In this document: piece by piece, positions 27,748 to 36,652 of the stretch
How positions within the stretch are numbered: position 1 is the stretch's first letter
Layout: every line of letters starts with the position of its first letter
Assembly: GCA_003567685.1 (NCBI GenBank)
Contig: PWYW01000067.1
Span: forward strand, 1 to 64,000
DNA from: Gammaproteobacteria bacterium
GTDB lineage: Bacteria > Pseudomonadota > Gammaproteobacteria > Xanthomonadales > Wenzhouxiangellaceae
DNA length: 64,000 nt
Reading direction: 5' to 3'
Translations under genes and position numbers: made by a program
Notes under the pieces: model-generated
Told to the model about the DNA's origin: nothing
The model's input: the letters and a program-made list of their open reading frames with translations, nothing else
Database searches by the model: none

Positions 27748-28730
27748 ACGACGTTCTCGCTCTGGCAGGGCAAAACCTGCTGTCCCCGGTTGTGCTGGCC
27801 TTCGTGCTGGGGCTGGTCGCCGCCCTGGCCCGGTCAGATCTGAGCATTCCCGAGGCCATGGCCAAGGGCCTGTCGATCTACCTGCTGTTTGCGATTGGCT
27901 TGAAAGGTGGCGTTGAAGTTGCCGCCACCGGCTTGAACGCCCAGATTGGTCTCGGGCTGGTGGTCGGCGTTGTCCTGTCGGCCGCGCTGCCCCTGCTGGC
28001 GTACGTGCTGTTGCGCCTGATGAGTGGCCTGGACCCGATCAACGCCGCCGCCGTGGCCGGCCATTACGGCTCGATTTCCATCGTCACTTTTGTTGCCGCC
28101 AGCTCGCTGCTGCAGTCGGTCGGGGTGAGCTTCGAAGGCTGGCTGGTGGCCGTGGCCGCCGTGATGGAGGCCCCGGCCATCCTCACCGCGCTGTGGCTGG
28201 CCAGCCGGGCAGGCAATACCGGAAACGGGAATGGCAACGGCGGCATGCCCTGGCGCGAGATCAGCCTGAACGGCTCGATTGTGCTGCTGATCGGTGCCTT
28301 TCTCATCGGCTGGGCCGTGGGCCCGGCCGGCATGGCCGAGGTCGAGGGCTTCTTCGTTTCACCGTTCAAGGGCATCCTCTGCCTGTTCCTGCTCGATATG
28401 GGCCTGGTGGCCGGTCGCGGGCTTCGCAACAGCGCTCACCATTTGCGCCCAGGCCTGGTCGGCTTCGGCATTGTCATGCCCGTGGTTGGCGGTTTGATCG
28501 GCGCCGTGGCCGGCTGGCTGATTGGCCTGTCGACCGGCGGCGTGGCCATCCTTGCCACCCTGTCGGCCTCGGCCTCCTACATTGCCGTGCCGGCGGCCAT
28601 GCGCGTGGCCCTGCCACGCGCCAATCCGGCCATCTACCTCACGCTGGCCCTGGGCGTGACCTTTCCGTTCAACCTGGCTTTCGGGATCACGCTGTACCTG
28701 CTGATGGCCCGCTGGCTGACTGGAGGCTGA
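27744..28730 (+). CDS. SbtA-family transporter (sodium-dependent bicarbonate permease superfamily)
   Basis: A 328-aa membrane protein with about ten transmembrane segments in two inverted halves, separated by a Gly/Asn-rich cytoplasmic loop (about 153-163). Family marks include the G-H-Y-G-S-I-S-I-V-T-F segment near 106-116 and the A-S-A-S-Y-I-A-V-P-A-A-M-R segment near 280-292. In cyanobacteria SbtA imports bicarbonate with sodium. Here it is coupled to hutH and followed by an SbtB-like PII protein, so regulation by SbtB is likely. The substrate could be bicarbonate, or histidine/urocanate given the operon. The sequence alone does not decide. Confidence 0.8.
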   Translation: MNDVLALAGQNLLSPVVLAFVLGLVAALARSDLSIPEAMAKGLSIYLLFAIGLKGGVEVAATGLNAQIGLGLVVGVVLSAALPLLAYVLLRLMSGLDPINAAAVAGHYGSISIVTFVAASSLLQSVGVSFEGWLVAVAAVMEAPAILTALWLASRAGNTGNGNGNGGMPWREISLNGSIVLLIGAFLIGWAVGPAGMAEVEGFFVSPFKGILCLFLLDMGLVAGRGLRNSAHHLRPGLVGFGIVMPVVGGLIGAVAGWLIGLSTGGVAILATLSASASYIAVPAAMRVALPRANPAIYLTLALGVTFPFNLAFGITLYLLMARWLTGG

Positions 28731-28732
28731 CC

Positions 28733-29044
28733 ATGGAGACTCACCGCGCCAAGCGCATTGAAATCATGATTGAAACCCCGGCCCTGAGACGCGTGCGCCG
28801 GGCGCTGGAAAATGCCGGCGTCCGCGGCTACTCGATCCTTCCGGTCGAGGGCGGCTACGGGCGGACGGGTTCCTGGTCCAGTGAGGGCGAGGTCAGCATT
28901 GCCTCGGACATGGACATGATCTGGTGCATCGTCGCCGAAGAACGGGCCGAAGCGGTCGTGGATGCCGTGTTCAGTGTGGTCGACCGGCAAATTGGCGTTG
29001 TCACCATCTCCGACTGCGAAGTGGTTCGACGCGAACGTTTTTAG
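28733..29044 (+). CDS. PII-like SbtB regulatory protein
   Basis: A 103-aa protein of PII-like ferredoxin fold. It has the VRGYSILPVEGGYGRTGSWS segment (the T-loop region of SbtB proteins) and an IVAEERAEAVVDAVF helix. The ATG at 28733 has GGAGG 7 nt upstream and follows the transporter gene by 2 bp. SbtB proteins bind adenine nucleotides (cAMP, ADP, AMP) and gate SbtA. The redox C-terminal CGPxGC motif of cyanobacterial SbtB is absent: the chain ends CEVVRRERF. It is encoded inside the hut operon, between the transporter and hutI. The longer open frame upstream is a shadow of the transporter gene. Confidence 0.78.
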   Translation: METHRAKRIEIMIETPALRRVRRALENAGVRGYSILPVEGGYGRTGSWSSEGEVSIASDMDMIWCIVAEERAEAVVDAVFSVVDRQIGVVTISDCEVVRRERF

Positions 29045-29060
29045 GGCGCCGAATTCTGCC

Positions 29061-30314
29061 ATGCCGGTTCTGACCAATATCGCCCAGCTCTACACCGTGC
29101 CGCCCGATGGCGGCGCGGACTGCGTCGAGCCCATAGCCGACGCCGCGCTGGCCTGGCAAGACGGTCGCATCACCTGGGTTGGCCCGGAAGCTGAGCTGCC
29201 GGGCGAATTTCAGGATGAACCGCACCATGATGCCGGCAGCCGGATCGTCATCCCCGGCCTGATCGACTGCCACACCCACCTGTGCTTTGGCGGCTGGCGC
29301 GGCGACGAATTCGCCGCCCGCCTGGCCGGCGCCTCCTACCAGGACATCCTCGCCGCCGGCGGCGGCATCAACAGCACCGTAACGGCTACGCGCGCGGCAA
29401 GCGCGGAGGAGCTGGCCATGAAAGCCGCTACCGTGCTCAGCGACATGGCCCGGCTGGGTGTGACCACGGTCGAGGCCAAATCCGGCTACGGGCTGAACAC
29501 CGCCGCCGAACTGAAACAGCTGGAGGTCTATCGCCAGCTGAACCAGACCCAGCCGCTGGACATCATCCCGACTTTCCTTGGCGCCCACCTGGTCCCTGTC
29601 GAATACCGCGAGCGGCGAGCCGACTACATCAACTTGCTGTGCGAGGAAATGATCCCCGCCGTGGCCGAGCAGCAACTGGCCCGGTTCTGTGATGTGTTCA
29701 TCGAGGAATCGGCCTTCACCCTGGACGAAGGCCGCCGCATTCTCGAGTGCGCCAAGCGCCATGGGCTGGGCCTGAAAATCCATGCTGACCAGTTGTCCTC
29801 AGGCGGCGGCGCCGGCCTGGCGGCCGAGCTGGGTGCCGTGTCGGCCGAACACCTGGAATACGCCAGCCAAGCGGATATCGCCGCCATGGCCCAGGCCGGC
29901 ACCGTGGCCGTCAGCCTGCCGTTGGCCTCGATGTATCTGAAAGAACCCTTTCTGCCAGCGCGCCCCTGGATTGATGCTGGCGCGCGGGTTGCCGTGGCCA
30001 CCGATTTCAACCCCGGCTCGGCGCCCAGCTACCACCTGCACCTGGCCATGACCCTGGCCTGCGTCCACCAGCAAATGACGCCCGCCGAAGTGCTGCGCGG
30101 TGCCACCAGCCACGCCGCCCGCGCCATCGACCTGCACCACGATCGTGGCAGCCTGCTACCTGGCTACCTGGCCGACTTCACCGTGATCGACGCCCCCGAC
30201 ATCAATCACTGGCTCTACCACTTCCGCCCCAATGCCTGCTGCTTTACCGTCAAGTCCGGGCAGATTATCTGGCCCACTAGCGCAGCAGAAGCACTGGTAT
30301 CGTGCTGCTCCTGA
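29061..30314 (+). CDS. hutI: Imidazolonepropionase
   Basis: Third hut step: imidazolone-5-propionate to N-formimino-L-glutamate. The 417-aa amidohydrolase has the metal-binding PGLIDCHTHLCFGGWR motif near residues 64-79, the EAKSGYGL segment, IHADQLS with the later metal histidine, and the ATDFNPGS aspartate near 314-321. I start it at the ATG at 29061 (MPVLTNIAQ), 16 bp after sbtB. Its 3' end overlaps the convergent universal-stress gene by 38 bp. HutG or HutF, needed to finish the pathway, is not in the window. Confidence 0.95.
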   Translation: MPVLTNIAQLYTVPPDGGADCVEPIADAALAWQDGRITWVGPEAELPGEFQDEPHHDAGSRIVIPGLIDCHTHLCFGGWRGDEFAARLAGASYQDILAAGGGINSTVTATRAASAEELAMKAATVLSDMARLGVTTVEAKSGYGLNTAAELKQLEVYRQLNQTQPLDIIPTFLGAHLVPVEYRERRADYINLLCEEMIPAVAEQQLARFCDVFIEESAFTLDEGRRILECAKRHGLGLKIHADQLSSGGGAGLAAELGAVSAEHLEYASQADIAAMAQAGTVAVSLPLASMYLKEPFLPARPWIDAGARVAVATDFNPGSAPSYHLHLAMTLACVHQQMTPAEVLRGATSHAARAIDLHHDRGSLLPGYLADFTVIDAPDINHWLYHFRPNACCFTVKSGQIIWPTSAAEALVSCCS

Positions 30315-31161
30315 GAACGCTGGTGGTGGTGCTACCGACAATCAGGTGGCGGATGCGCGAGTGACCGTAGGCGCCCATGACCAGCAGGTCAATGCCCTGC
30401 TCACCGATCTGATCGTTAATGACCTGCTCGGCATTGCCCGGCACCCGGGCGATGTTTACCTTGAATCCGGCCTGGGCCAGTTGCGTCTGCGCCCAGGTCA
30501 GGCTTTCAGTCAGCGCCGGGGACTCGTTCCCGGCGGCGATCAAATGGCAATCCAGCCCCTTGAGCAGCGGGCTAATGCAGACCATCTCGACGCATTTGCG
30601 GGTGGTCTTGCTGCCATCAAAGGCAATGCCAAAACGGTTGATCGGACGGAATTTGCGCGAGGTGACCAGCAGCGGACGATGTACGCTTCGGACCACCCGC
30701 TCAAGATTGGCGCCAAGGTGCCCACGGTTGAAATCGGCCGCTTCGCCACGCTTGCCAATCACGAACAGGCGCACGCCCTCTTCAAGTTCCGTCAGTGCCT
30801 TTGCCAGTGGCCCGTGACGTTGCAAGCTGTCAGGGTTGACCGCACCGGCCTTACTCGCCCGGCCCTTGGACTGCTCGAGCAGCGCGCGGCCTTGCTGCAT
30901 GGCCAAACGGGCTCGCTCGGCATCCAGTGCCGCCAACTGCTCCAGCAGATCGGTGCCGGTATCCATGCCAATGTTGCCGCTGTAATCGGCCTTGGCTGGC
31001 TTGCCGGGCTGGCGATCCAGTACATGCAGGCAAACCAGATCGGCGTCGAGGCGCTTTGAGGCCCAGGCCGCGTGATCGACCACCGATTCGGTATACACCG
31101 AGGCATCAAGACAGACCATGACCTTGCCATCGGCGGGAATGATGTAGGTGTTCTTGCTCAT
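30277..31161 (-). CDS. Tandem universal stress protein
   Basis: A 294-aa protein made of two UspA domains (about 10-155 and 168-294). Only the second has the full ATP-binding motif (GAYGHSRIRHLIVGSTT, G-2x-G-9x-G-S/T). The first has a degenerate GKRGEAADFNRGHLGANLE version. It lies 14 bp after the SulP gene on the same strand, a frequent SulP-Usp pairing, and may respond to the nucleotide state or control that transporter. It overlaps hutI tail-to-tail by 38 bp. Confidence 0.9.
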   Translation of the reverse strand: MSKNTYIIPADGKVMVCLDASVYTESVVDHAAWASKRLDADLVCLHVLDRQPGKPAKADYSGNIGMDTGTDLLEQLAALDAERARLAMQQGRALLEQSKGRASKAGAVNPDSLQRHGPLAKALTELEEGVRLFVIGKRGEAADFNRGHLGANLERVVRSVHRPLLVTSRKFRPINRFGIAFDGSKTTRKCVEMVCISPLLKGLDCHLIAAGNESPALTESLTWAQTQLAQAGFKVNIARVPGNAEQVINDQIGEQGIDLLVMGAYGHSRIRHLIVGSTTTSVLRSSTIPVLLLR

Positions 31162-31175
31162 CGCGCTTCTCCTGA

Positions 31176-32657
31176 TCAGTGGCCAAGCAGCTTGTCGGCA
31201 TCCGGCTTGTCGTGCACGCCCAGTCTATCGACCATGGTGCGGCTGGCCTCGCTCATACCGACCAGATCGATCTCGACGCCCTCGCGTCGGAACTTGAGAA
31301 TGACACGATCCAGGGCACCCACGGCACTCAAGTCCCAGAAGTGCGCGGCGCTGACGTCAATCCTCACCCGTTCGATCACCTCGCGGAAATCGAAGGCGGC
31401 CAGGAAATCATCGGCCGAGGCAAAAAACACCTGGCCAGTAACCGTGTAGCGGCGGGTTTCGCCATCCTCATCCAGGCCTTTTTCAACCTGCATCACCTGG
31501 CTGACCTTGCGGGCAAAACCCAGTGCCGATAGCAGCACGCCCGTCAGCACGCCCTTGGCCAGGTCGTGCGTGGCCACGGTGACGATCACCGTGCCGAGCA
31601 TGACCAGGCTGGACGTCTTGGGATGGTGCTTGAGATCGGCAATCGATTGCCAACTGAAGGTACCGATGGACACCATGATCATCACCGCCACCAGCGCGGC
31701 CATCGGGATCATGCCGACGTAGTCGCTCAGGAATACCACCATCACCAGCAAAACCACCCCGGCCACCAGGGTGGACAAGCGACCACGACCACCGGACTTC
31801 ACGTTGATGACCGACTGGCCAATCATGGCGCAACCGGCCATGCCACCAAAAAACCCCGAAACGATATTGGCAATGCCCTGCCCTTTGGCCTCGCGATGCT
31901 TGTCGCTGGGGGTGTCGGTCAGGTCATCGACAATCTGCGCGGTCAGGAAGGATTCAAGCAAGCCCACCACCATCAGCGTCAGCGATACCGGCAGGATGAT
32001 CCACAAGGTCTCCAGCGTCCACGGAATATCCGGCAGCAGGAAGTTGGGCAGCGCATCCGGCAGTTCACCCTTGTCGCCCACCGTCGGCACCTGAATGCCA
32101 AAGACCACCGCGGCCAGCGTCAGCAGCACGATCGCGATCAACGGGGACGGAATGGCCCGGGTCAGGCGCGGCAGGCCGTAGATGATGACGAGGCCAATGA
32201 CCACCATGGGATAGACCGCCGGCGGCACGTTGATCAACTCCGGCACCTGGGCCAGGAAGATCAGGATGGCCAGCGCGTTGACGAAACCCGTGATCACCGA
32301 GCGCGACACAAAGCGCATCAGCTCGGCCACCTTCAGGTAACCGGCAATGATCTGCAGCAGCCCCGTCAGCAGCGTGGCCGCCAGCAGGTACTCCAGGCCA
32401 TGATCGCGAACCAGGGTCACCATCAACAAGGCCATCGCACCGGTCGCCGCCGAAATCATCCCCGGGCGCCCACCAGTGAACGCAATCACCACGGCGATAC
32501 AGAACGAGGCATACAGGCCAACCTTGGGGTCGACGCCGGCAATCAGCGAGAAGGCGATGGCTTCCGGGATCAGCGCCAGCGCCACCACCAGCCCGGCCAG
32601 CACATCTGCGCGCACATTGGAAAACCAGTCGCGGCGAATCGAATCCATCAATTTCAT
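31176..32657 (-). CDS. SulP-family anion transporter with STAS domain
   Basis: A 493-aa inner-membrane transporter. It opens with [26 protein letters not shown], typical of SulP, and has about eleven more hydrophobic stretches. A cytoplasmic STAS domain follows (about 385-493), with the DLSAVGALD segment corresponding to the anti-sigma-antagonist loop. Possible substrates are sulfate, bicarbonate (BicA type) or dicarboxylates. I chose ATG 32657, preceded by AAGG at 6 nt; an upstream ATG at 32684 adds nine residues. With SbtA-SbtB this makes two inorganic-carbon-type transporter families within 4 kb. Confidence 0.85.
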   Translation of the reverse strand: MKLMDSIRRDWFSNVRADVLAGLVVALALIPEAIAFSLIAGVDPKVGLYASFCIAVVIAFTGGRPGMISAATGAMALLMVTLVRDHGLEYLLAATLLTGLLQIIAGYLKVAELMRFVSRSVITGFVNALAILIFLAQVPELINVPPAVYPMVVIGLVIIYGLPRLTRAIPSPLIAIVLLTLAAVVFGIQVPTVGDKGELPDALPNFLLPDIPWTLETLWIILPVSLTLMVVGLLESFLTAQIVDDLTDTPSDKHREAKGQGIANIVSGFFGGMAGCAMIGQSVINVKSGGRGRLSTLVAGVVLLVMVVFLSDYVGMIPMAALVAVMIMVSIGTFSWQSIADLKHHPKTSSLVMLGTVIVTVATHDLAKGVLTGVLLSALGFARKVSQVMQVEKGLDEDGETRRYTVTGQVFFASADDFLAAFDFREVIERVRIDVSAAHFWDLSAVGALDRVILKFRREGVEIDLVGMSEASRTMVDRLGVHDKPDADKLLGH

Positions 32658-32846
32658 GAAAAACCTTGCAGCCGCCACGTCCATGGACCGGCGGATAATT
32701 CAAAAAACGGGCATTCGGGCCAGGAAGCGGCCCAAACGCAGCTGAGGGAGGGTCGGCATCATAGCACCGCCAGCCGCCGGACTCGCTCAAGGCCTGGCCA
32801 ATGCTGGCTGATCAAGGCTCTTGCTAGTGGGCCATGCGGCAAATTA

Positions 32847-32895
32847 GGCGTTCAGAACGCCAGGGCCTTCAGTGGCACTCATGCCTTCAGTTGGG
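32847..32895 (+). promoter_or_regulatory. Palindrome and direct repeat before the FG-GAP gene
   Basis: GGCGTTCAGAACGCC (32847-32861) is a perfect 6-bp inverted repeat around CAG. It is followed by two copies of GCCTTCAGT at 32865 and 32883, 18 bp apart. These lie between the divergent SulP and FG-GAP genes and may be a regulator site. GGGGAG at 32922-32927 is the ribosome site of the next gene. Confidence 0.35.
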
Positions 32896-32931
32896 TTATG
32901 TTCTTTTTACTGACTACCAAAGGGGAGCGTC

Positions 32932-34584
32932 ATGACACAGGCATATCTGGCACTTGTGCAAGGCCTCAGCGCATGCCGAGCAAACATCCTGACACAATGC
33001 TCGGGCGTTGTACTTCTCCTGCTGGCCATGCTGACGATCACCTTGAGTGCTCATGCAGCGGCTGGTGACGGTGACGCAACAAATCCGGCTGCGAATTCCG
33101 ACCGACAGGCGACCATGCAACAGCCGCCGCTGACACAGATTGCTTATGCCAAAGCATCGAATACCGGGGCGGACAACTTTTTCGGATTCTCGGCGGCCGC
33201 CAGCGGCAATACGGTCGCCATCGGCGCTATCGGTGAGTCCAGTGCGGCAACCGGCATCGACGGAAACCAGAACAATGCTGGCGCAATGGCTTCGGGGGCG
33301 GTCTATGTCTTGACTGCCTCATCGGAGGGGACGTGGGAACAACAAGCCTACGTCAAGGCCTCGAATACCTCAGAGGGTTATTTGTTCGGCTGGTCAGTGG
33401 CAATGTCTGGCGATACCCTGGTGGTTGGTTCCCCCTATGAGGCCAGTGCGGCGACCGGAGTCAACGGCGACCAGAGTGACACCAGTGCCATCCTGGCTGG
33501 TGCCGTTTATGTCTTTGTCCGCAACCAGCAGGGTAATTGGTCGCAGCAAGCGTATATCAAGGCCTCGAACCCCAGCCCCCTCAACCTCTTTGGCGCGTCA
33601 GTCGCCATTTCCGGCGACACGCTCGTGGTCGGTTCACCGATGGAAAACAGCAATGCCACCGGTGTAGATGGTGATCAACAAAACAATGACGCCCAGGACG
33701 CAGGCGCCGCCTATGTGTTCGTGCGCGATGGCCAGGGTGTCTGGACACAACAAGCCTATCTGAAAGCCTCCAACACGGCGCCGGAGCAGTTTTTCGGGAC
33801 CCGTGTCGCGGTATCCGGCAACACGGTCGCGGTGTCTGCAACCGGTGAGAGCAGTGCCGCGACGGGCGTCAACGGCGATCAGGACAATACGGACGCGCCA
33901 GGCGCCGGAGCCGTTTACGTTTTTACCCGAGACAGCGGAGACAGCTGGTCACAACAAGCCTACGTCAAGGCATCCAATACCGGTGAGGAGCATGTCTTCG
34001 GCGGGGGGCTGGCCATCGAGGGCGATACCCTGGCCGTCGGTGCTGCTGGCGAGAATAGTGACGCCACCGGCGTCGGCGGCAACCAGAACAATACCAATGC
34101 ACCGAATGCTGGCGCGACCTACGTTTTCACTCGTGATGGCGCGGGAGAATGGTCACAGCAGGCCTATATCAAGGCCTCCAACACCGACGAAGATCAGGGT
34201 TTTGGTGCTTCGATTGCCCTTAACGGTGGCCGTCTGCTGGTTGGGGCCGTGGGCGAAAATAGCAGCGCAACCGGAATCAATGGTGATCAGAACAATGCCG
34301 ATGCCCCAGGTTCCGGCGCAGCCTACCTGTTCGAGCGCGCCGGTTCCGACCAGTGGTCGCAGCAAGCCTACATCAAGGCCTCGAATACAGGGGAATTCGA
34401 TGTCTTCAGTCACTCGCTGGCGTTGTCAGACCAGGTGCTGGTCGTTGGGGCGGTTGGGGAAGACAGCTCCGCTACCGGCATCGATGGCAATCAGGACCAA
34501 GATAACAATCCGACCGAAGACTCGGGCGCTGCGTATATTTTTGCCGGGGAACAGATCTTTCGCGATCGTTTCCAATCCCCCTGA
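32932..34584 (+). CDS. Secreted FG-GAP repeat protein, seven repeats
   Basis: A 550-aa exported protein. Its signal segment (about 20-45) is unusually deep from the N-terminus. Seven tandem repeats of about 68 residues follow, each with A-Y-x-K-A-S-N-T, F-G-x-S-V-A-x-S-G-D-T-L-x-V-G-A, S-x-A-T-G-x-x-G-x-Q, then G-A-x-Y-V-F and W-x-Q-Q. Seven FG-GAP-like units suggest a single seven-bladed propeller of the integrin-alpha type. The conserved Asp/Asn positions could bind calcium. It ends IFRDRFQSP, close to the tail of the kelch protein. The ATG at 32932 has GGGGAG 4-5 nt upstream. Function unknown. Confidence 0.8.
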   Translation: MTQAYLALVQGLSACRANILTQCSGVVLLLLAMLTITLSAHAAAGDGDATNPAANSDRQATMQQPPLTQIAYAKASNTGADNFFGFSAAASGNTVAIGAIGESSAATGIDGNQNNAGAMASGAVYVLTASSEGTWEQQAYVKASNTSEGYLFGWSVAMSGDTLVVGSPYEASAATGVNGDQSDTSAILAGAVYVFVRNQQGNWSQQAYIKASNPSPLNLFGASVAISGDTLVVGSPMENSNATGVDGDQQNNDAQDAGAAYVFVRDGQGVWTQQAYLKASNTAPEQFFGTRVAVSGNTVAVSATGESSAATGVNGDQDNTDAPGAGAVYVFTRDSGDSWSQQAYVKASNTGEEHVFGGGLAIEGDTLAVGAAGENSDATGVGGNQNNTNAPNAGATYVFTRDGAGEWSQQAYIKASNTDEDQGFGASIALNGGRLLVGAVGENSSATGINGDQNNADAPGSGAAYLFERAGSDQWSQQAYIKASNTGEFDVFSHSLALSDQVLVVGAVGEDSSATGIDGNQDQDNNPTEDSGAAYIFAGEQIFRDRFQSP

Positions 34585-34591
34585 CGCAACG

Positions 34592-34627
34592 ACCGGGGAA
34601 GCCGCATCAGCGGCGGCCAGCCCCGGT
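34592..34627. terminator. Nested hairpin between convergent genes
   Basis: ACCGGGG (34592-34598) pairs with CCCCGGT (34621-34627) around an inner stem GCCGC-ATCA-GCGGC (34601-34614). It fills the 43-bp gap between the FG-GAP gene and the convergent membrane protein gene. A short TTT follows on the plus strand. A bidirectional terminator is plausible but the T-tract is weak. Confidence 0.45.
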
Positions 34628-35149
34628 TTACGCGGCACCGTGCTGGCGCTCATGCAAATAGAGCATGTGCTGAATAACGGCACACCAGTCGGCATACAGT
34701 TGTAGAGAACTGATATGGATGGTGACTTTTTCTTCAAGCGCCCGTCGCATTGAGGCTTGATCAGCTTTCAGCTGATTACTCCAGGCCTCGGTCGTTCGCT
34801 GCCGCCATACCTCGCGCACCCAGGTATCTTCAGTTTTTTCAGCCTCGAGAATGTACTTCTCGACCCAGTCAGTCAGTTCCTCAGGGCTTAGCTGGTCCAG
34901 CGCATAGCGACGCTCTCGTACCAGCCTGTTGACGGACTTGCAAAGGAAAAGCAGATAAAGCACGACGACCACGTTGGCAATCGGAATCCAGATACCCAGA
35001 ACCACCGAAATCGGCACCCATAGGGGAATGTGCAGTTCTTTCTGGTGGCGGGTGAACAGATAGCTCAAACCACGCAGTAAGGCCCAGGCAATCGCACCGA
35101 CATAGATGCCCAGGCCGAGAAAAACGATGAGCAATACAGTCAGTTCCAT
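34628..35149 (-). CDS. Membrane protein of unknown function
   Basis: A 173-aa protein with two hydrophobic segments (about 3-28 and 44-70), then a hydrophilic, probably helical C-terminal half rich in Glu, Arg and Trp. I do not recognise the family. The ATG at 35149 is preceded by AAGGGG at about 5 nt, so the start is sound. It is convergent with the FG-GAP gene. The MATE gene upstream is on the same strand 65 bp away, so cotranscription is possible. Confidence 0.55.
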   Translation of the reverse strand: MELTVLLIVFLGLGIYVGAIAWALLRGLSYLFTRHQKELHIPLWVPISVVLGIWIPIANVVVVLYLLFLCKSVNRLVRERRYALDQLSPEELTDWVEKYILEAEKTEDTWVREVWRQRTTEAWSNQLKADQASMRRALEEKVTIHISSLQLYADWCAVIQHMLYLHERQHGAA

Positions 35150-35214
35150 GGTGTCCCCTTATGCATGTTGGAAGTATAGGCGGCCGATTGTCCGATTTCG
35201 AACGGTGTTGAAGA

Positions 35215-36585
35215 CTACAGCTTGATCGCCTTCCAGCGACCGCTACGCCAGGACAGCGCAAACCACAGGGCCTGACCGGTTCGGTAGACGGCCTGCAACA
35301 GCCAGACGGCCAGCAGGCCGCCGCCAAGAAGCGGGCCCACGACCCAGGCCAGCGGCAGAAACAGGCCCCACTGGGTAATGATTGAAATCCGCATCACCCG
35401 GCGGGTGTCGCCGGCGCCGAGCAAGGCGTTGAGCAGCACCATGCCGGCTCCGTCGATGCCGATGATCAGCGCCGAGATCACCAGCGCCGGCCAGGCCAGG
35501 GCCACGGTTTCCGGGTCGACCAGGAACAGGCCCAGCACCGGGCGCCCCAGCAGCAGCATGACCAGGCCCATGCCGAGCCCCAGCAAGCCGGTAAACAGGG
35601 CCACGTTCCAGCCCCAGCGCTGGGCATCCTCGCCGTCGCCACGGCCCAGCGCATTACCGACCAGGGTGGCCGCGGCAATGCCGAACCCCATGGCCGGCAG
35701 GATGATCACTAAACCTAAGGTCATCAACACGTTGACGGCGGCCAGCTCGCGGGTGCCGATCTGACCAATGATGACCAGCAACATCAACATGCCGCCGGCA
35801 AAGAAGAACTGCTGGAAGCTGGCCGGCAGCGACACCTTCAACTGGCTGGCCAGCATGGCGCGCGACGGCAAGGCTCGCAGGAAACCCTCGCCACGCGCGT
35901 GCCGAAGGCCAAAGAACACGTAGATGCCCAAGCCCAAGTAGATCGACAGCGTGGTCGCCAGGCCGGCACCGGTCACGCCCAGTTCGGGCGCGCCCAGATT
36001 GCCGAAGATGAATACCCAGTTCAGGAACACGTTGATGGCGTGCATGATCAACAGCGTGGTCAGGTAGATGCGCGTCATGCTTACCGCCGACCAGTAGCCC
36101 CGGAAGGCGAAATTCATGCCCACGGCCACCAGCGCCAGCAGGCGTACTTGCAGGTAAGGACCGGCTTCGGCGACGACCTCGGGGTCGGGGTTCAACAGGG
36201 CCATGATGTCAGGCGCCAGCAGGATCAGCACGGCAGCCAGTGGCGTCCCCATCAGCAGCGCCAGCAGCAGGCCGCCGTTCAGCGGCTGGGCAACTTCGCC
36301 GTGCGCCCCCTGCCCGACCCGGCGCGCGGCAATGGCCTGGACGCCGGTTGCCAGGCCCAGGATGAAGGCCATCGACAGCCAGTTGGCGAAGCTGCCCAGG
36401 CCGGTGGCGGCCAGCGCCGTATCGCCCAGCCGCCCGACCATGGCGATGTCGACCAGGTTGAGCACGTTCTGCGACATCATCCCGCCGATCACCGGCAAGG
36501 CGATGGCGAACAGCCGGGCGCGCCGGCGCTGGTCGGGGTAGTGCTGTTGAATCGGTGCCGCAATCGCGGCGACGGAGGCTTTCAT
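35215..36585 (-). CDS. MATE-family efflux transporter
   Basis: A 456-aa protein with about twelve transmembrane segments in two similar halves. It opens with ALPVIGGMMSQNVLNLVDIAMVGRLGD, the family's first-helix signature, and has the Q-A-I-A-A-R-R-V-G-Q segment. MATE pumps expel cationic drugs or metabolites in exchange for sodium or protons. The NorM-like layout fits; the substrate is not readable. Confidence 0.88.
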   Translation of the reverse strand: MKASVAAIAAPIQQHYPDQRRRARLFAIALPVIGGMMSQNVLNLVDIAMVGRLGDTALAATGLGSFANWLSMAFILGLATGVQAIAARRVGQGAHGEVAQPLNGGLLLALLMGTPLAAVLILLAPDIMALLNPDPEVVAEAGPYLQVRLLALVAVGMNFAFRGYWSAVSMTRIYLTTLLIMHAINVFLNWVFIFGNLGAPELGVTGAGLATTLSIYLGLGIYVFFGLRHARGEGFLRALPSRAMLASQLKVSLPASFQQFFFAGGMLMLLVIIGQIGTRELAAVNVLMTLGLVIILPAMGFGIAAATLVGNALGRGDGEDAQRWGWNVALFTGLLGLGMGLVMLLLGRPVLGLFLVDPETVALAWPALVISALIIGIDGAGMVLLNALLGAGDTRRVMRISIITQWGLFLPLAWVVGPLLGGGLLAVWLLQAVYRTGQALWFALSWRSGRWKAIKL

Positions 36586-36652
36586 GCCCGCATTGTGCCC
36601 GTGATGCCGGCAGAAACTGTCGTCGTTCGTTGCCCTGCCGAGCGAGAGCGGG

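Noticed and set aside
27744-28730. SbtA-like protein as a standard histidine permease (HutT type)
   Set aside because: Its segments match the SbtA superfamily and an SbtB-like gene follows; it lacks the amino-acid permease layout of HutT. The substrate remains open.
31566-33068. 500-codon plus-strand frame opposite the SulP gene
   Set aside because: His/Gln/Arg-rich shadow with no recognisable domain. It runs past the SulP start only because of GC bias.
34628-35149. Unknown membrane protein as a toxin or phage lysis gene
   Set aside because: It has two helices plus a long charged domain, a normal start and no toxin-antitoxin partner or phage neighbour.
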